A stretch of 64,000 nt of DNA, from assembly GCA_003168335.1 (NCBI GenBank), contig PMSM01000003.1, positions 62,001 to 126,000 on the forward strand, in the 5' to 3' direction. The notes under the pieces were generated by a model that saw only the letters and a program-made list of their open reading frames with translations, was not told where the DNA came from and searched no databases. Of the stretch, positions 1-9,024 are shown one piece after another. The position numbers and the translations under genes were made by a program. Numbering within the stretch: position 1 is the stretch's first letter; each line of letters opens with the position of its first letter. The stretch comes from Blastocatellia bacterium (GTDB lineage: Bacteria > Acidobacteriota > Blastocatellia > Pyrinomonadales > Pyrinomonadaceae).

Positions 1-153
1 ACGTCGCGATTCGGCGAGGGCGGAGCACCCTGAAAAGGAGACAGCAGTTTCGTCTGGGGCCTGGTCTCGAAGACAGAACCGAGATTCGTGACGGCGACGC
101 TGCGTGAAACCGGCGGCGTTACGCACACCGTCAAAGCGCGTGCGCCGAAATAG
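1..153 (+). other. Possible gene tail(s) at window edge
   Basis: One frame reads a short peptide ending at a TGA at 31-33. The same frame is then open to a TAG at 151-153 and encodes a 39-residue stretch that looks protein-like (ending VKARAPK) but has no start codon. It could be the 3' end of an upstream gene with a frameshift, or plain leader sequence for the next gene. No family is recognised. Confidence 0.25.
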
Positions 154-175
154 AACACTTGAGTGAAGGAGAAAC

Positions 176-721
176 ATGATGCGCATTAGGTACGTTGTTT
201 TTCTCGCAACCCTGATCCTCTGGCTCGTGCCGGTTAACTTTTCACGACCGGTTGCGGCAACTGCGACGCCCACCGCAAACACTGTCTATCTGTTTGTCGA
301 GGTCGAAACGAAGGTCTATCGCAAGGACGTCCCCATAAGCAGCGAACACCCTTCGGAAAGGCGTTGGTACTTTTCGAACGTCATCGTGCAGCCGATGGAC
401 GTGCCGACTTACTCGCTCATCAAGCAGAAGATCATGCCTTACTTCAGCCGCAACGTGATGGACCCGTTCGAGGCCCGCGGGTTCTCGCTTGACTACGGCG
501 AACAAGACGTCAGGCTCAATGGCGAGTCTTCCTATGCGAACTACGAAACGCGCGAACAGGCCGAAGATCAACGCAAGAAAGAGCTCGAAATGCGCAAGGG
601 GCAGAGCGGCAACATCTATTCTTTTGACCTCGTTTTCGGCCCGGCGAAAGGCGAAGAGACCAGCAAGCCGAAGCTGATCTATCGAGACAAGGAACAACCT
701 AATTACGGAGATGCGAAGTAG
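176..721 (+). CDS. Secreted protein of unknown function
   Basis: The 181-residue product begins with a signal peptide: a short basic start, a hydrophobic stretch over about residues 6-22, and an Ala-rich cleavage region near residue 28. An AAGGAG box lies just upstream of two consecutive ATG codons, so the start could be either. The mature part is polar, with a Glu/Arg/Lys-rich segment near residues 125-142 that is probably helical. No known domain was recognised. It is probably periplasmic or outer-membrane associated. The gene stands alone on the plus strand, so its context says little about its role. Confidence 0.75.
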   Translation: MMRIRYVVFLATLILWLVPVNFSRPVAATATPTANTVYLFVEVETKVYRKDVPISSEHPSERRWYFSNVIVQPMDVPTYSLIKQKIMPYFSRNVMDPFEARGFSLDYGEQDVRLNGESSYANYETREQAEDQRKKELEMRKGQSGNIYSFDLVFGPAKGEETSKPKLIYRDKEQPNYGDAK

Positions 722-850
722 AATCAGCCAGGTTACGTTGTCGATTCAGCGTTGCGGAAAATTATGAACGCGCCCTCTTTTTCCCTCGGGCTACTGCACC
801 GAGTGAGCGCTCAAGTGTCTTAATCGATCAGTTAAGCGTATACTGGCCAC

Positions 851-1057
851 ATGGAAAATGAATCACCAACCAGCATAGTGGGTCAGTTTTTCGTCACCCC
901 GGACGGACAGAGAGTAGTAGTTGAGCGCGTGGGTGTCGAAGCTGACTCGTCCGCACGAGCAATAGTTCGGCGCGTCGAGGGGCCGAAAGCCGGAACTCGT
1001 TCCAGTTGTTATGTCACCAGCCTGAAGCCGCTAGGTCGTGAAATCAACCTCGAGTAG
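851..1057 (+). CDS. Small conserved-looking protein, function unknown
   Basis: This is a 68-residue soluble protein. It has a compact beta-rich pattern (FFVTPDGQRVVVERV, then YVTSLKPLG) and no signal peptide or membrane segment. The alternation of hydrophobic and charged residues looks coding. A TATACT-like box sits about 10 bases before the ATG and no Shine-Dalgarno is visible, so the message may be leaderless. No family is recognised, and a spurious frame cannot be excluded. Confidence 0.5.
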   Translation: MENESPTSIVGQFFVTPDGQRVVVERVGVEADSSARAIVRRVEGPKAGTRSSCYVTSLKPLGREINLE

Positions 1058-1135
1058 AGCGTTTCCTGGCCCAGGCAATCCAAGGTCCCGCCTAGTTTAA
1101 AATTTTCGTTTTAAGAGCGCCCGATGGGTATGGCG

Positions 1136-1160
1136 CCCCAGCCGAGATGTTGGGCCGGGG
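1136..1160. repeat. Interspersed GC-rich hairpin repeat, copy 1
   Basis: The 25-base imperfect palindrome has CCCCAGCC and GGCCGGGG as arms. It recurs almost identically at 42199-42223, with one T-to-C change in the loop and similar flanks. It is a dispersed intergenic element, and nothing coding is visible around it between 1058 and 1327. Confidence 0.75.
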
Positions 1161-1327
1161 ATCCCGCACTGCCCCGGCGGAAACTCCGCACTTGCGCAAA
1201 CGAACTGTCTGCGTTCGATAAAATAAGACACTGGAATTCTCGCCGGTTCGCCGCCTGCCGCGATCTGATATATCCTGAAAGCAAAACGGGTTTCGTCTGA
1301 CTTTTGTTTGAAGTGAAAGGGATTGGT

Positions 1328-2101
1328 TTGCTTAACTTTGCCATTCAAACTGCGCGCGATGCCGGAAGCCTGCTGGCCGAACGGTTCGGGCGCGCGCTGC
1401 GCATAACCAACAAGAGTGAGCTGGATCTGGTTACTGAGTCTGACCTGGCCTCCGAAAAACTAATCATCGATCGCATCAAGACTTACCATCCACGGCACGC
1501 GATTCTGGCCGAAGAATCAGGAGCAAGTTCGCCCGCGACTCTTGAAGCGCAAAGCGAGTGGCGTTGGATTATTGATCCGCTCGACGGCACCACCAACTAT
1601 GCCCACGGATATCCATGCTTCTGTGTTTCGATCGGACTGGAGCATAACGGACGAATGGAAGTCGGCGTGATTTACGATCCCATGCGGGACGAATTGTTCA
1701 CCGCGGAGCGAGGTGAAGGCGCGTCGCTCAATGGCCGGCGCCTTCATGTGTCCGCGATCAATAATCTAGGCGCCGCGCTGCTGTGCACCGGCTTTCCCTA
1801 CGATGTGCGTGAGCGCAGCGACTTCGCGCGCCATTTTGCTAACTTCATCATGAATGCGCAGGGAGTGCGGCGCGATGGGGCGGCGGCGCTCGATCTGGCT
1901 TATGTGGCGTGTGGCCGCTTCGATGGATTTTGGGAAGAAGGCCTGAAACCGTGGGACGTGGCGGCTGGCTCGTTGATGGTTGAAGAGGCGGGCGGGCGCG
2001 TTTCAAAGTACGACGGCGGACCTTTGAGTATTTACATGCCGCCGATCCTGGCGAGCAATGGGTTGGTGCACGAGCAAATGATGCGCGTGCTCAGCGCTTG
2101 A
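1328..2101 (+). CDS. suhB: Inositol-1-monophosphatase family protein
   Basis: It is a soluble Mg2+-dependent phosphatase of the IMPase/SuhB family, hydrolysing inositol phosphates or related sugar phosphates. Metal-site motifs are clear: an EES motif near residue 62, then WIIDPLDGTTNYAHG near residues 79-93, and WDVAAGSLMVEEAGG towards the C terminus, which contains the third metal-binding Asp. The frame is open from a TTG at 1304. The TTG at 1328 is preferred because AAAGGG lies seven bases ahead and the resulting MLNFAIQTARDAG start matches the family. The length of about 258 residues is normal. The exact substrate cannot be told from sequence. The gene converges on the acyltransferase gene. 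Confidence 0.9.
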   Translation: MLNFAIQTARDAGSLLAERFGRALRITNKSELDLVTESDLASEKLIIDRIKTYHPRHAILAEESGASSPATLEAQSEWRWIIDPLDGTTNYAHGYPCFCVSIGLEHNGRMEVGVIYDPMRDELFTAERGEGASLNGRRLHVSAINNLGAALLCTGFPYDVRERSDFARHFANFIMNAQGVRRDGAAALDLAYVACGRFDGFWEEGLKPWDVAAGSLMVEEAGGRVSKYDGGPLSIYMPPILASNGLVHEQMMRVLSA

Positions 2102-2117
2102 GATTTCAAATTTCAGA

Positions 2118-2131
2118 TTTGAGATCTCAAA
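2118..2131. terminator. Palindrome between convergent genes
   Basis: TTTGAGATCTCAAA is a perfect 14-base palindrome overlapping the stop codon of the acyltransferase gene. It lies 17 bases after the phosphatase stop, in an AT-rich stretch of related short repeats. It may act as a weak two-way terminator, although no long U-tract follows. Confidence 0.35.
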
Positions 2132-2807
2132 CCACCGATCCGACTATCTCAGCCAGTCTTTCTGTTTCACGACGGGCGCATTCGCGCACGTCTTCATTCT
2201 CGCGCTGCTGGATCACAAAAAGTGGGTGAAAGATAACCTCGACCGTGGGCCCCAGGCGCGGAAGGCTGAAGCTGCTGGGCCAGACCCGCTGACCACCGCG
2301 AATAGTGACCGGCAGAATCGGCACGCCTGCTTCCAGAGCCATCCGCACGGCGCCCGCTTTGAATTTTTTCAACGATCCGTCAGGATTACCGCGGCCGCCC
2401 TCGGGAAACAGCACGACGGCTCCGCCTTCACGCACCCACTGCAGGGAAAGTCGAATGGGCGCCGGATCGGTTCCTTCCAAATTCAAAGGCCAGGCGCCAA
2501 ACAAGCCCATCATTGGCCCCACCAGCGGCCAGCGGAAGGCGGCGTCCCAGGCCAGAAATCGAACCGGCCGTTTGATCTGACTACCGATCCAGAACGGATC
2601 GAGGTAGGTTTGATGGTTACCAGCGATGATCACGCCGCCGGCGTTCGGAATGTGTTCTATGCCGCACCAGCGAATCCGCCACAACAGCCGGCTCAAGATC
2701 GCCAGCACGGGGCGACACACATCAAGCGCCCGCTCCGGGAGCATTCTGGGATAAGGGCGCGCTGCATTGCGCCGGTCTGGTTGTTCAATGCTGGTAGTCA
2801 GGCTCAA
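2127..2807 (-). CDS. 1-acyl-sn-glycerol-3-phosphate acyltransferase-like (PlsC family)
   Basis: This membrane-associated enzyme adds an acyl chain to lysophosphatidic acid or a similar lysolipid in phospholipid synthesis. The catalytic HX4D motif is NHQTYLD (His65, Asp70), and the substrate-binding FPEGGRGNPDG follows near residues 134-145. A hydrophobic helix precedes the motif at about residues 31-46. The 226-residue length is normal for PlsC. It could acylate another lysolipid or ornithine lipid. Its neighbours do not decide this. Confidence 0.88.
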   Translation of the reverse strand: MSLTTSIEQPDRRNAARPYPRMLPERALDVCRPVLAILSRLLWRIRWCGIEHIPNAGGVIIAGNHQTYLDPFWIGSQIKRPVRFLAWDAAFRWPLVGPMMGLFGAWPLNLEGTDPAPIRLSLQWVREGGAVVLFPEGGRGNPDGSLKKFKAGAVRMALEAGVPILPVTIRGGQRVWPSSFSLPRLGPTVEVIFHPLFVIQQRENEDVRECARRETERLAEIVGSVV

Positions 2808-2869
2808 AACGCGTTCCCAAATTAAACTTGCACAAGGCCGGCATCAAATGGGTGTTGGCAAATGGCGAA

Positions 2870-3094
2870 TCAGCTTGATGGCGACCATGAATCAGGCAAC
2901 TCCGACTGCTTCACGCGATCTTCATTCCACCGCTCACAATGGGAGCATTCAAACCCACGGTACTCAATTGCTTCTTGTTTCGTCAAACCGATTTGATTCT
3001 TCGCCTCGCAGTCCGGGAAAGCACAACGCCGGAGGACTTCAACCAGCAGCGCAGCGCGTGGAAAATGAAAGCTTTGTTTTCGTTTCGTTAGCAT
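2870..3094 (-). CDS. Small zinc-ribbon-like protein
   Basis: The 74-residue protein has two cysteine pairs, CAFPDC and CSHC, separated by a segment rich in Glu and Gln. They are followed by an acidic tail (ELPDSW). The four cysteines are placed as in small zinc-binding proteins. No Shine-Dalgarno is evident and the basic first 20 residues may be untranslated. Function is unknown. It is transcribed in the same direction as the acyltransferase gene, from the space between it and the PilZ gene. Confidence 0.5.
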   Translation of the reverse strand: MLTKRKQSFHFPRAALLVEVLRRCAFPDCEAKNQIGLTKQEAIEYRGFECSHCERWNEDRVKQSELPDSWSPSS

Positions 3095-3134
3095 TACGCG
3101 GCTGATGGGTCACTATTGTTTTGCGATCTGCGGC

Positions 3135-3893
3135 TTACAGGGGCCATTCGCTGCCTACGAATTCCAGGTGCAGACGCACAATGCCATCCGGGGCGGTGTG
3201 GCGATTTCTGACGACAGCGAGCATCGCCGACTGATACTGCTGACTGCTAAGTTTCACAAACCGGCCCGGCGAAAGATCGAGGGTGGTAAAAATGGAGGCG
3301 CCCTGGCGGCTGATATTCTCGGTAACCGTACTTTCACTCTCCGAAAAACCTCCGTCCTTTGCGAACACTTCGATCAACACTTCAACCGGAATATTATGGC
3401 GCGTATCCTTTCGCTTGTCGGCTACCGAAACTTCCGAGAGTGATTCACCGGACTCTTCTTTCACGGCCCAGAGACCAGCCTCAATGCTCGATCGCGCGAT
3501 CTCGTAGCGCCGCGAGGGATCGGATTCAAAACTTCGCGGCGGCCGTTTGCCGACAAACGCCACGCCTATTTCCACGAGCGCTCCTTTGGCAATGCTCGGA
3601 TCCAGGAGTTTCACGTTTCGCACCAGCGACCAGACGCGATACTGATCTTCAACATGATCGAAACAACGGAGCGGTCGCGGCATTGGCAGAGTCAGCAGCA
3701 GCAGGCGTCCCATCTCGGTCGGTCGCTTCAGTCTCAGCCGCGCCCCGAAAGGCGTGACATCCACCAGGCGCGACATCTCGATCCATTTGTGATCCAGACT
3801 TTCACGGCCCTGCACGCGCACCGGCAGCGCCAACTCGAATCGTTCGCGCAGTCGCCGCGACTTTTCCTTAGTCTTTCCAGCCTCTCGCGCCAA
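3135..3893 (-). CDS. Tandem PilZ-domain protein
   Basis: The 252 residues contain two PilZ-like beta-barrel units. The first starts near residue 16 (RRLRERFELALPVRV) and includes a DVTPFGARLRL strand. The second starts near residue 160 (KRKDTRHNIPVEVLI) and includes NISRQGASI. PilZ domains bind cyclic di-GMP through an RxxxR motif and a D/NxSxxG motif. The second unit has a good N-I-S-R-Q-G match, while the first is degenerate (DVTPFG). The protein is therefore probably a c-di-GMP effector with one functional site. No membrane segment is visible and the partner is unknown. Confidence 0.8.
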   Translation of the reverse strand: MAREAGKTKEKSRRLRERFELALPVRVQGRESLDHKWIEMSRLVDVTPFGARLRLKRPTEMGRLLLLTLPMPRPLRCFDHVEDQYRVWSLVRNVKLLDPSIAKGALVEIGVAFVGKRPPRSFESDPSRRYEIARSSIEAGLWAVKEESGESLSEVSVADKRKDTRHNIPVEVLIEVFAKDGGFSESESTVTENISRQGASIFTTLDLSPGRFVKLSSQQYQSAMLAVVRNRHTAPDGIVRLHLEFVGSEWPL

Positions 3894-4185
3894 TAAATTA
3901 GCCTTCCCTGAAACCGTTGATCTCGTGTTTGTCGTCGTGGGAAGTGGCCGGGCTAAAGGCCCTGATTTTATTAGCCTTTACGCGCTTTTCGGCCTTGGCG
4001 AAGTAGCACGTTTCGAGGTAAAATAAACGTCCAATTTAAGTGAATGAACTATTGTTGCCCCGAACCTCGAAAAAGCCACCAAAGCATTCGAAATTTCGTG
4101 CCAGATAAACCCGATAAGCAAACACTGCCGTATTCATTTTGACGTAGCGCGGGGCAGCGCGGATTGTAACGGAAAGGTCTGATTA

Positions 4186-6747
4186 ATGGAAACCACTGAA
4201 CGACAACACATAAGTATTGAAGACGAGATGCGCCGGTCCTACCTGGACTATGCCATGTCGGTGATTATCGGCCGCGCCCTTCCTGATGTCCGTGATGGTC
4301 TGAAACCAGTGCATCGGCGCGTGCTTTGGGCCATGAACGAACTCGGCAATACCTACAACAAAGCATACAAGAAAAGCGCGCGCGTGGTCGGCGACGTCAT
4401 CGGCAAATACCACCCGCATGGTGACACGGCCGTCTATGACACGATTGTCCGTCTGGCGCAGGACTTTTCCATGCGCTATCCGTTGGTCGACGGGCAGGGC
4501 AACTTTGGTTCAGTTGATGGCGACGCGCCCGCGGCGATGCGTTACACCGAAGTGCGCATGTCGAAATTGGCGAACGAATTACTCGCCGACATCGAGAAAG
4601 AGACCGTTACCTTCCAGCCTAACTATGACGAAAGCCTGAGCGAACCGACAGTCCTGCCCGCACGGATTCCGAGCCTCTTGATTAACGGTTCGGATGGCAT
4701 CGCCGTGGGCATGGCGACCAAGATCGCCCCGCACAATCTGACTGAGATCGTGGACGCCACGATCGCAGTTCTGCGCGATCCTGAGGTAGACATCGAAGAC
4801 TTGCTCAAGATTGTGAAAGGACCGGACTTTCCCACGCGTGGTTTTATCTGTGGCCGCGAAGAAATTCGCAACTCTTATCTCACCGGTCGCGGCATCCTGC
4901 AGATGCGCGCCAGAGCTTCGATTGACCGCGTCGGCCGCGGAACGCAGGAACGCGACGCGGTGATCATTACCGAGATTCCTTTCCAGGTTAACAAGGCCCG
5001 CCTGATCGAGCGCATCGCTGACCTGGCTAATGAGAAGAAACTTGAAGGCATCGCCGAGGTGCGCGACGAATCCGATCGCCAGGGCATGCGCATCGTCGTT
5101 GAGCTGAAGCGCGATGCCGTGCCGCAGGTGGTGCTTAACAAGCTGTTCAAGCTCACGCCGATGCAATCATCGTTCGGGGTGATCAATCTGGCCATCGTGA
5201 ATGGCCAGCCGCGCGTACTAAATCTGAAGCAGATACTGGAATGTTTCGTCGACTTCCGTCGCGAGGTCGTGCGCCGGCGGACCGAGTACGACCTGCGCAA
5301 AGCGAAAGCCCGCGCGCACATTCTCGAAGGACTTACCAAGGCGATCGACGCGCTTGATCACATCGTGACGCTGATTCGCAACTCGCGTTCGGTTGACGAG
5401 GCGCGACAGTGGCTGACGGGCGAACTGAAAACGACCAGCGAAGTGAAGACGTGGAAAGGTGTTCCCTCGGGAGAGGCGCTAAACAAATACCTGCCGAAGC
5501 TAAGAAAGGCGATGGAGCAGCTCGCGTTTTCCGAGATTCAGGCGCAGGCCATTCTCGATCTGCAACTGCGCCGGCTGTCGGCTCTCGAACGGCAAAAGAT
5601 CATCGACGAATACGAGGGGATTATCAAACATATCGCCGAGTTGGAAGAGATTCTGGCGAATGAACAGTCGCTGCGCCGCGTAATCATCGAGGAACTTGAA
5701 CAAGTGAAGAAAGAGTTTGGCGACGCGCGCCGGACGGAAATCACCGAGGCCGGAACCGACTATTCGATTGAAGACCTGATCGCCGACGAGGACGTCGCGA
5801 TCACGATTACCAAGAGCGGCTACATCAAGCGCACGCCGATAACGACTTATTCCCGTCAGGGACGTGGCGGCAAGGGGCGTTTTGGCGCGATGGCCAAGAA
5901 CGACGATTTCATCGAGCATCTTTTCATCGCTTCGACGCACGCTTACCTGATGATTTTCACCGACGATGGACTGGTTTATAAGCTTAAGGTGCATGAACTG
6001 CCGGACGCGGCCGCTTCGGCGCGCGGCAAAGCGATTGTGAATCTGATTCAAATTTCTTCCGAGCGCAAACTTGCCGGCGTGGTGCCGGTGCGCGAATTCT
6101 CGGAAGGCCGTTACGTCCTGATGGTCACGAAAAAAGGCGTGATCAAGAAGACAGCGCTCTCGGATTTTCAGAATATTCGCTCGAACGGGATCATCGCCAT
6201 CAACATCGACGAAGGCGACGAACTGCTGGACGTGGTGACAACTGATGGGACCAAGCGAATTTTTATCGCGACTAACAATGGCTTTGCGATTCGCTTCGAT
6301 GAAAAAAACGCGCGCCCGATGGGCCGGGCTACCCGCGGCACGCGCGGGATCGACTTGCGCAAGGATGATTTCGTGGTCTCGGTCTGCCCCGTCTCGGCTG
6401 ACGATTCAGAAAAGATGCTTTCGGTCTCCGAACAGGGCTATGGCAAGCAGACGCCCATCTCGACTTATCGTTTGCAGTCGCGTGGCGGCAAGGGCGTCAT
6501 CAACATGAAGACCACTGAGAAAACCGGCAAGGTCGTTGCTGTCTTTCCGGTCGACGCTGACTCAGAGATCATGATCATTACTCAGCAGGCCAAGCTGATC
6601 CGCCTCGAAGCGGACAAGATTCGCAAGACCGGTCGCAGCGCTCAAGGAGTGCGTCTACAGAAAATGGACGAAGGCGACATGGTGACCAGCGCGTCGCTGG
6701 TTGATCCGGCGACTGAAGAAGAGAGCGAAGAGACGCCGGCAAGCTAA
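4186..6747 (+). CDS. gyrA: DNA gyrase subunit A
   Basis: This is the DNA-cleaving and rejoining subunit of gyrase, which works with GyrB to introduce negative supercoils. The catalytic tyrosine is Tyr120 in AAMRYTE. The quinolone-determining segment reads [10 protein letters not shown], with Thr81 and Asp85 at the positions equivalent to E. coli Ser83 and Asp87. The six-bladed C-terminal DNA-wrapping domain begins near residue 530. Its GyrA box is a variant, QGRGGKG (the usual form is QRRGGKG), which supports gyrase rather than topoisomerase IV. The 853-residue length is normal. GGAAAGG precedes the ATG at good spacing. The 292 bases upstream (3894-4185) hold no gene and presumably carry the promoter. 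Confidence 0.97.
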   Translation: METTERQHISIEDEMRRSYLDYAMSVIIGRALPDVRDGLKPVHRRVLWAMNELGNTYNKAYKKSARVVGDVIGKYHPHGDTAVYDTIVRLAQDFSMRYPLVDGQGNFGSVDGDAPAAMRYTEVRMSKLANELLADIEKETVTFQPNYDESLSEPTVLPARIPSLLINGSDGIAVGMATKIAPHNLTEIVDATIAVLRDPEVDIEDLLKIVKGPDFPTRGFICGREEIRNSYLTGRGILQMRARASIDRVGRGTQERDAVIITEIPFQVNKARLIERIADLANEKKLEGIAEVRDESDRQGMRIVVELKRDAVPQVVLNKLFKLTPMQSSFGVINLAIVNGQPRVLNLKQILECFVDFRREVVRRRTEYDLRKAKARAHILEGLTKAIDALDHIVTLIRNSRSVDEARQWLTGELKTTSEVKTWKGVPSGEALNKYLPKLRKAMEQLAFSEIQAQAILDLQLRRLSALERQKIIDEYEGIIKHIAELEEILANEQSLRRVIIEELEQVKKEFGDARRTEITEAGTDYSIEDLIADEDVAITITKSGYIKRTPITTYSRQGRGGKGRFGAMAKNDDFIEHLFIASTHAYLMIFTDDGLVYKLKVHELPDAAASARGKAIVNLIQISSERKLAGVVPVREFSEGRYVLMVTKKGVIKKTALSDFQNIRSNGIIAINIDEGDELLDVVTTDGTKRIFIATNNGFAIRFDEKNARPMGRATRGTRGIDLRKDDFVVSVCPVSADDSEKMLSVSEQGYGKQTPISTYRLQSRGGKGVINMKTTEKTGKVVAVFPVDADSEIMIITQQAKLIRLEADKIRKTGRSAQGVRLQKMDEGDMVTSASLVDPATEEESEETPAS

Positions 6748-6772
6748 CTCAAGGGCGAGCTTCCGCAGACTG

Positions 6773-6835
6773 CGCAGATTACCCAGATAGGAACCAGCAG
6801 ACAGTGTCCGCTTCAGGCTATCTGGGTAATCTGCG
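6773..6835. terminator. Inverted repeat between convergent gyrA and moaDE
   Basis: Two perfect 17-base arms (6773-6789 and 6819-6835) are separated by 29 bases. They sit in the gap where gyrA and the MoaD-MoaE gene converge. The structure could stop transcription from both sides, but the arms also look like a dispersed intergenic repeat. Confidence 0.5.
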
Positions 6836-6853
6836 GATGGTTCGGTTCGACGC

Positions 6854-7639
6854 TTAGGCGCCTTCCCCTTCCACCCAAACCTCGCCATCCTCGAAAAATT
6901 CTTTCTTCCAAATCGGCACCGTGCGTTTGAGTTCGCGGATGGCCCAATCGCAGGCTGCGAAAGCCGCGCGGCGGTGCGGTGCGCTGACGGCGATGACGAC
7001 GCTGGTCTCGCCGATTTCCAAACGCCCGGTCCGATGCGCGATACCGATGTGGGCGATGTCGAATTTCTCGTGCGCCTGCCGGCCCAGGCGTTCCATCTCA
7101 CTAATCGCCATTGGCGGGTAAGCTTCGTAGACCAGATAAAGCGTGCGGCGGCCGCTCGTCCACTCGCGCGCATAACCGTCGAGGGTTACCGTGGCGCCGC
7201 ACTCCGGCAGCACAACGCGACGAGCAATCGCGCCGACATCGATCGGATCGGTGGTGAGTTCAAAGAAGTCTCTCCCGGAAGTTGGTGCGGACGAGACGTC
7301 CGCGCTCCCAGCACTCGAAGGGCAATTGCTTTCAGGCTTCTTTTCTCCGTGACTCTGTGCCTCGGTGGCGGAATTGTCTTCTGATCCGCCACTGACCGGC
7401 GGGAACACAGCCAGCTCATCGCCGTCTGAGATCTCTCGATCGGGCCGGGCGTATTCCTGGTTGACAGCGAAGAGTAAAGAATTTCCGAAGCGTCGCAAAG
7501 CAGGATAGGTGTTAAGTAGTTGTTGAAATGCGCTCGCCGAATCATGAGGCGGATTCAGTTTTAGCTGGACTTCGTCGGTGCCGGTGACGTCGCGGGCGGC
7601 GCCAAAGAAAAGAACGCGAACTGAAATTGTTGAGCCCAT
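6854..7639 (-). CDS. MoaD-MoaE fusion: molybdopterin synthase, both subunits
   Basis: Residues 1-84 form a ubiquitin-like MoaD domain, with VRVLFFGAARDVTG at the start and FPPVSGG at the end. Residues about 122-261 form MoaE, with LTTDPIDVGAIA, IAHRTGRLEIGE, and the PIWKKEFFEDG segment containing the catalytic lysine. The enzyme inserts two sulfurs into precursor Z to make molybdopterin. In separate MoaD proteins the Gly-Gly must be a free C terminus to become a thiocarboxylate. Here it is buried before a 37-residue Ser/Ala/Glu-rich linker, so cleavage after Gly-Gly is expected, as known for mycobacterial MoaX. The linker DNA contains two palindromic or interspersed elements. Two bases separate it from the LON gene, suggesting an operon. 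Confidence 0.9.
   Translation of the reverse strand: MGSTISVRVLFFGAARDVTGTDEVQLKLNPPHDSASAFQQLLNTYPALRRFGNSLLFAVNQEYARPDREISDGDELAVFPPVSGGSEDNSATEAQSHGEKKPESNCPSSAGSADVSSAPTSGRDFFELTTDPIDVGAIARRVVLPECGATVTLDGYAREWTSGRRTLYLVYEAYPPMAISEMERLGRQAHEKFDIAHIGIAHRTGRLEIGETSVVIAVSAPHRRAAFAACDWAIRELKRTVPIWKKEFFEDGEVWVEGEGA
7287..7370. repeat. Intergenic-type repeat elements inside the moaDE coding sequence
   Basis: Bases 7287-7303 form a perfect hairpin (GCGGACG, loop AGA, CGTCCGC). Bases 7341-7370 match a motif (CTCCGTGACTCTGTGCCTCG) that I know as a frequent intergenic sequence in many bacterial genomes. Both lie in frame in the linker between the MoaD and MoaE domains. The recognition of the second element is from memory, not from a search. 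Confidence 0.6.
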
Positions 7640-7641
7640 TT

Positions 7642-8343
7642 TTATTCTATCTCGATCTTTTTTCCACCGTGTCCGTTGCCTTTGGAGATCGAATGCAGTC
7701 GCGCGCGTTCCTCATAACCTTTGACTACCCGCGCCAGCTGGTCACGCAGCCGGCTCAGGCGCTCGGAAGTGGAACGCAGCTCTAATAATTCCTGTTTTGT
7801 CTCGACCTCGATCTCCATGGCGGCGGCAACCAGGAACGAAAGCTTTTGCGGTTCGGTGTCGCTGATGTCGGGCAGGTTGCCGCGCTCGTCGCTGATCACC
7901 CTAATCGCGTTGGCCACGCGCATGAACATCTTGGCAACCTCGCGAGCGTTTGCCCTCAACGCCGCACTGTCTTCTTCATCGTCCTCGAAGTAGCTGGCCC
8001 GAACGACCAGGTAAGAATCCCCGCGCTCGACATAATCCTCTACCTGATAACGCACTACGCCGACCGCGAGAACATTTGATCGCCCGTCGGGTAAAGCCTG
8101 CGTTTCCGTAACTTCGGCGACACAGCCGACGTGGCCCGCGGGCGGCACGTCTTTGTCTGAGGAAGCGGAATCAAAATAAGAAAGACCGAAAAGATTATCG
8201 CCGGCGCGAATGTCGGCCAACATTTTGCGGTAACGCGGTTCGAAGATGTGCAACGGCATCGGCATACCCGGAAAGAGCACGACCGGTAGGGGAAAGATCG
8301 GCAGCTCGCGAACGCCACGCACTTTGTCCAAAGATTCACTCAT
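7642..8343 (-). CDS. LON substrate-binding domain protein
   Basis: The 233-residue protein matches the N-terminal domain of Lon protease standing alone. It opens with RELPIFPLPVVLFPGMPMPLHIF and continues with EPRYRKMLADI, then GCVAEVTETQALPDGRSNVL, typical of the LON N-lobe. A helical C-terminal part follows, with ELRSTSERLSRLRDQL near residue 195. There is no AAA+ ATPase or Ser-Lys protease domain. Such proteins are widespread and their role is not established. It lies two bases upstream of moaDE and is probably co-transcribed with it. Confidence 0.9.
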   Translation of the reverse strand: MSESLDKVRGVRELPIFPLPVVLFPGMPMPLHIFEPRYRKMLADIRAGDNLFGLSYFDSASSDKDVPPAGHVGCVAEVTETQALPDGRSNVLAVGVVRYQVEDYVERGDSYLVVRASYFEDDEEDSAALRANAREVAKMFMRVANAIRVISDERGNLPDISDTEPQKLSFLVAAAMEIEVETKQELLELRSTSERLSRLRDQLARVVKGYEERARLHSISKGNGHGGKKIEIE

Positions 8344-8536
8344 AGATCGGGAAACCGATGCGCCTTCCGCAACTTATTCAGGAAAGATTTGGTACCGGGC
8401 ATTATCGCAGACGACGTAACAGAAGTCAGCAGCGAGAACGCCTTTTTCGGAATCGAGCGACCGATGGATAAGGTGTGATAGTCTGAACGCACTCGATAAG
8501 ATTATGAACGATTCTAAAGATTCCGGGGGAGGAACG

Positions 8537-8860
8537 GTGACAGAGTTAGCCGAGCGTCAGTGCGTGCCATGTCGTGGCGGTGTGCCCCCGCTGGCGGGCG
8601 CGGAAATCGAAAAGCTTTTAGCGCAACTGGAAGGGTGGCAAGTCACCGGCGAGCACCACCTGCTCAAGACATACCGGTCCAGGGACTTTCGCGAAAGCCT
8701 CCAGTTCGTCAATCAAATTGGCGAATTGGCGGAAGCACAGGGCCACCATCCCGATATCTGTTTTGGCTGGGGCAAAGTAGAGGTCACGATCTGGACCCAC
8801 AAGATCAACGGACTGACGGAAAGCGATTTCGTACTGGCCGCCAAGATCGATAAATTGTAA
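8537..8860 (+). CDS. Pterin-4a-carbinolamine dehydratase
   Basis: This enzyme dehydrates 4a-hydroxytetrahydropterin and so recycles the cofactor of aromatic amino acid hydroxylases. The active-site pattern is GHHPDICFGWGKVEVTIWTH followed by an Asp in LTESDF. An in-frame ATG exists at 8504. The GTG at 8537 is preferred because GGGGGAGG lies immediately upstream and MTELAERQCVPC is the usual start of the family, giving 107 residues. No hydroxylase gene is visible nearby, so the enzyme may serve another pterin function. A link to molybdopterin synthesis is possible but only by proximity. Confidence 0.9.
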   Translation: MTELAERQCVPCRGGVPPLAGAEIEKLLAQLEGWQVTGEHHLLKTYRSRDFRESLQFVNQIGELAEAQGHHPDICFGWGKVEVTIWTHKINGLTESDFVLAAKIDKL

Positions 8861-9024
8861 GAGCCCAATTGCGGATCAACGCGTCGACTCATCAGGATGC
8901 ATCAGCGTCCGCCGGGTTGGTATACTGATCGCCAATATTACTTTGAAAGGGCAACTGACTTAAGTCGCGAACGCATCGAAACGGCGGTTCGCGAGCAATG
9001 CCTCAGTTCCGGATTCCAAGAACC

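Noticed and set aside
4139-4169. Promoter TTGACG plus a -10 box before gyrA
   Set aside because: The candidate -10 is a poor match at every allowed spacing.
5500-6051. Long open frames antisense to gyrA and other large genes
   Set aside because: They follow from high GC and codon bias of the sense gene and lack start signals and domain patterns.
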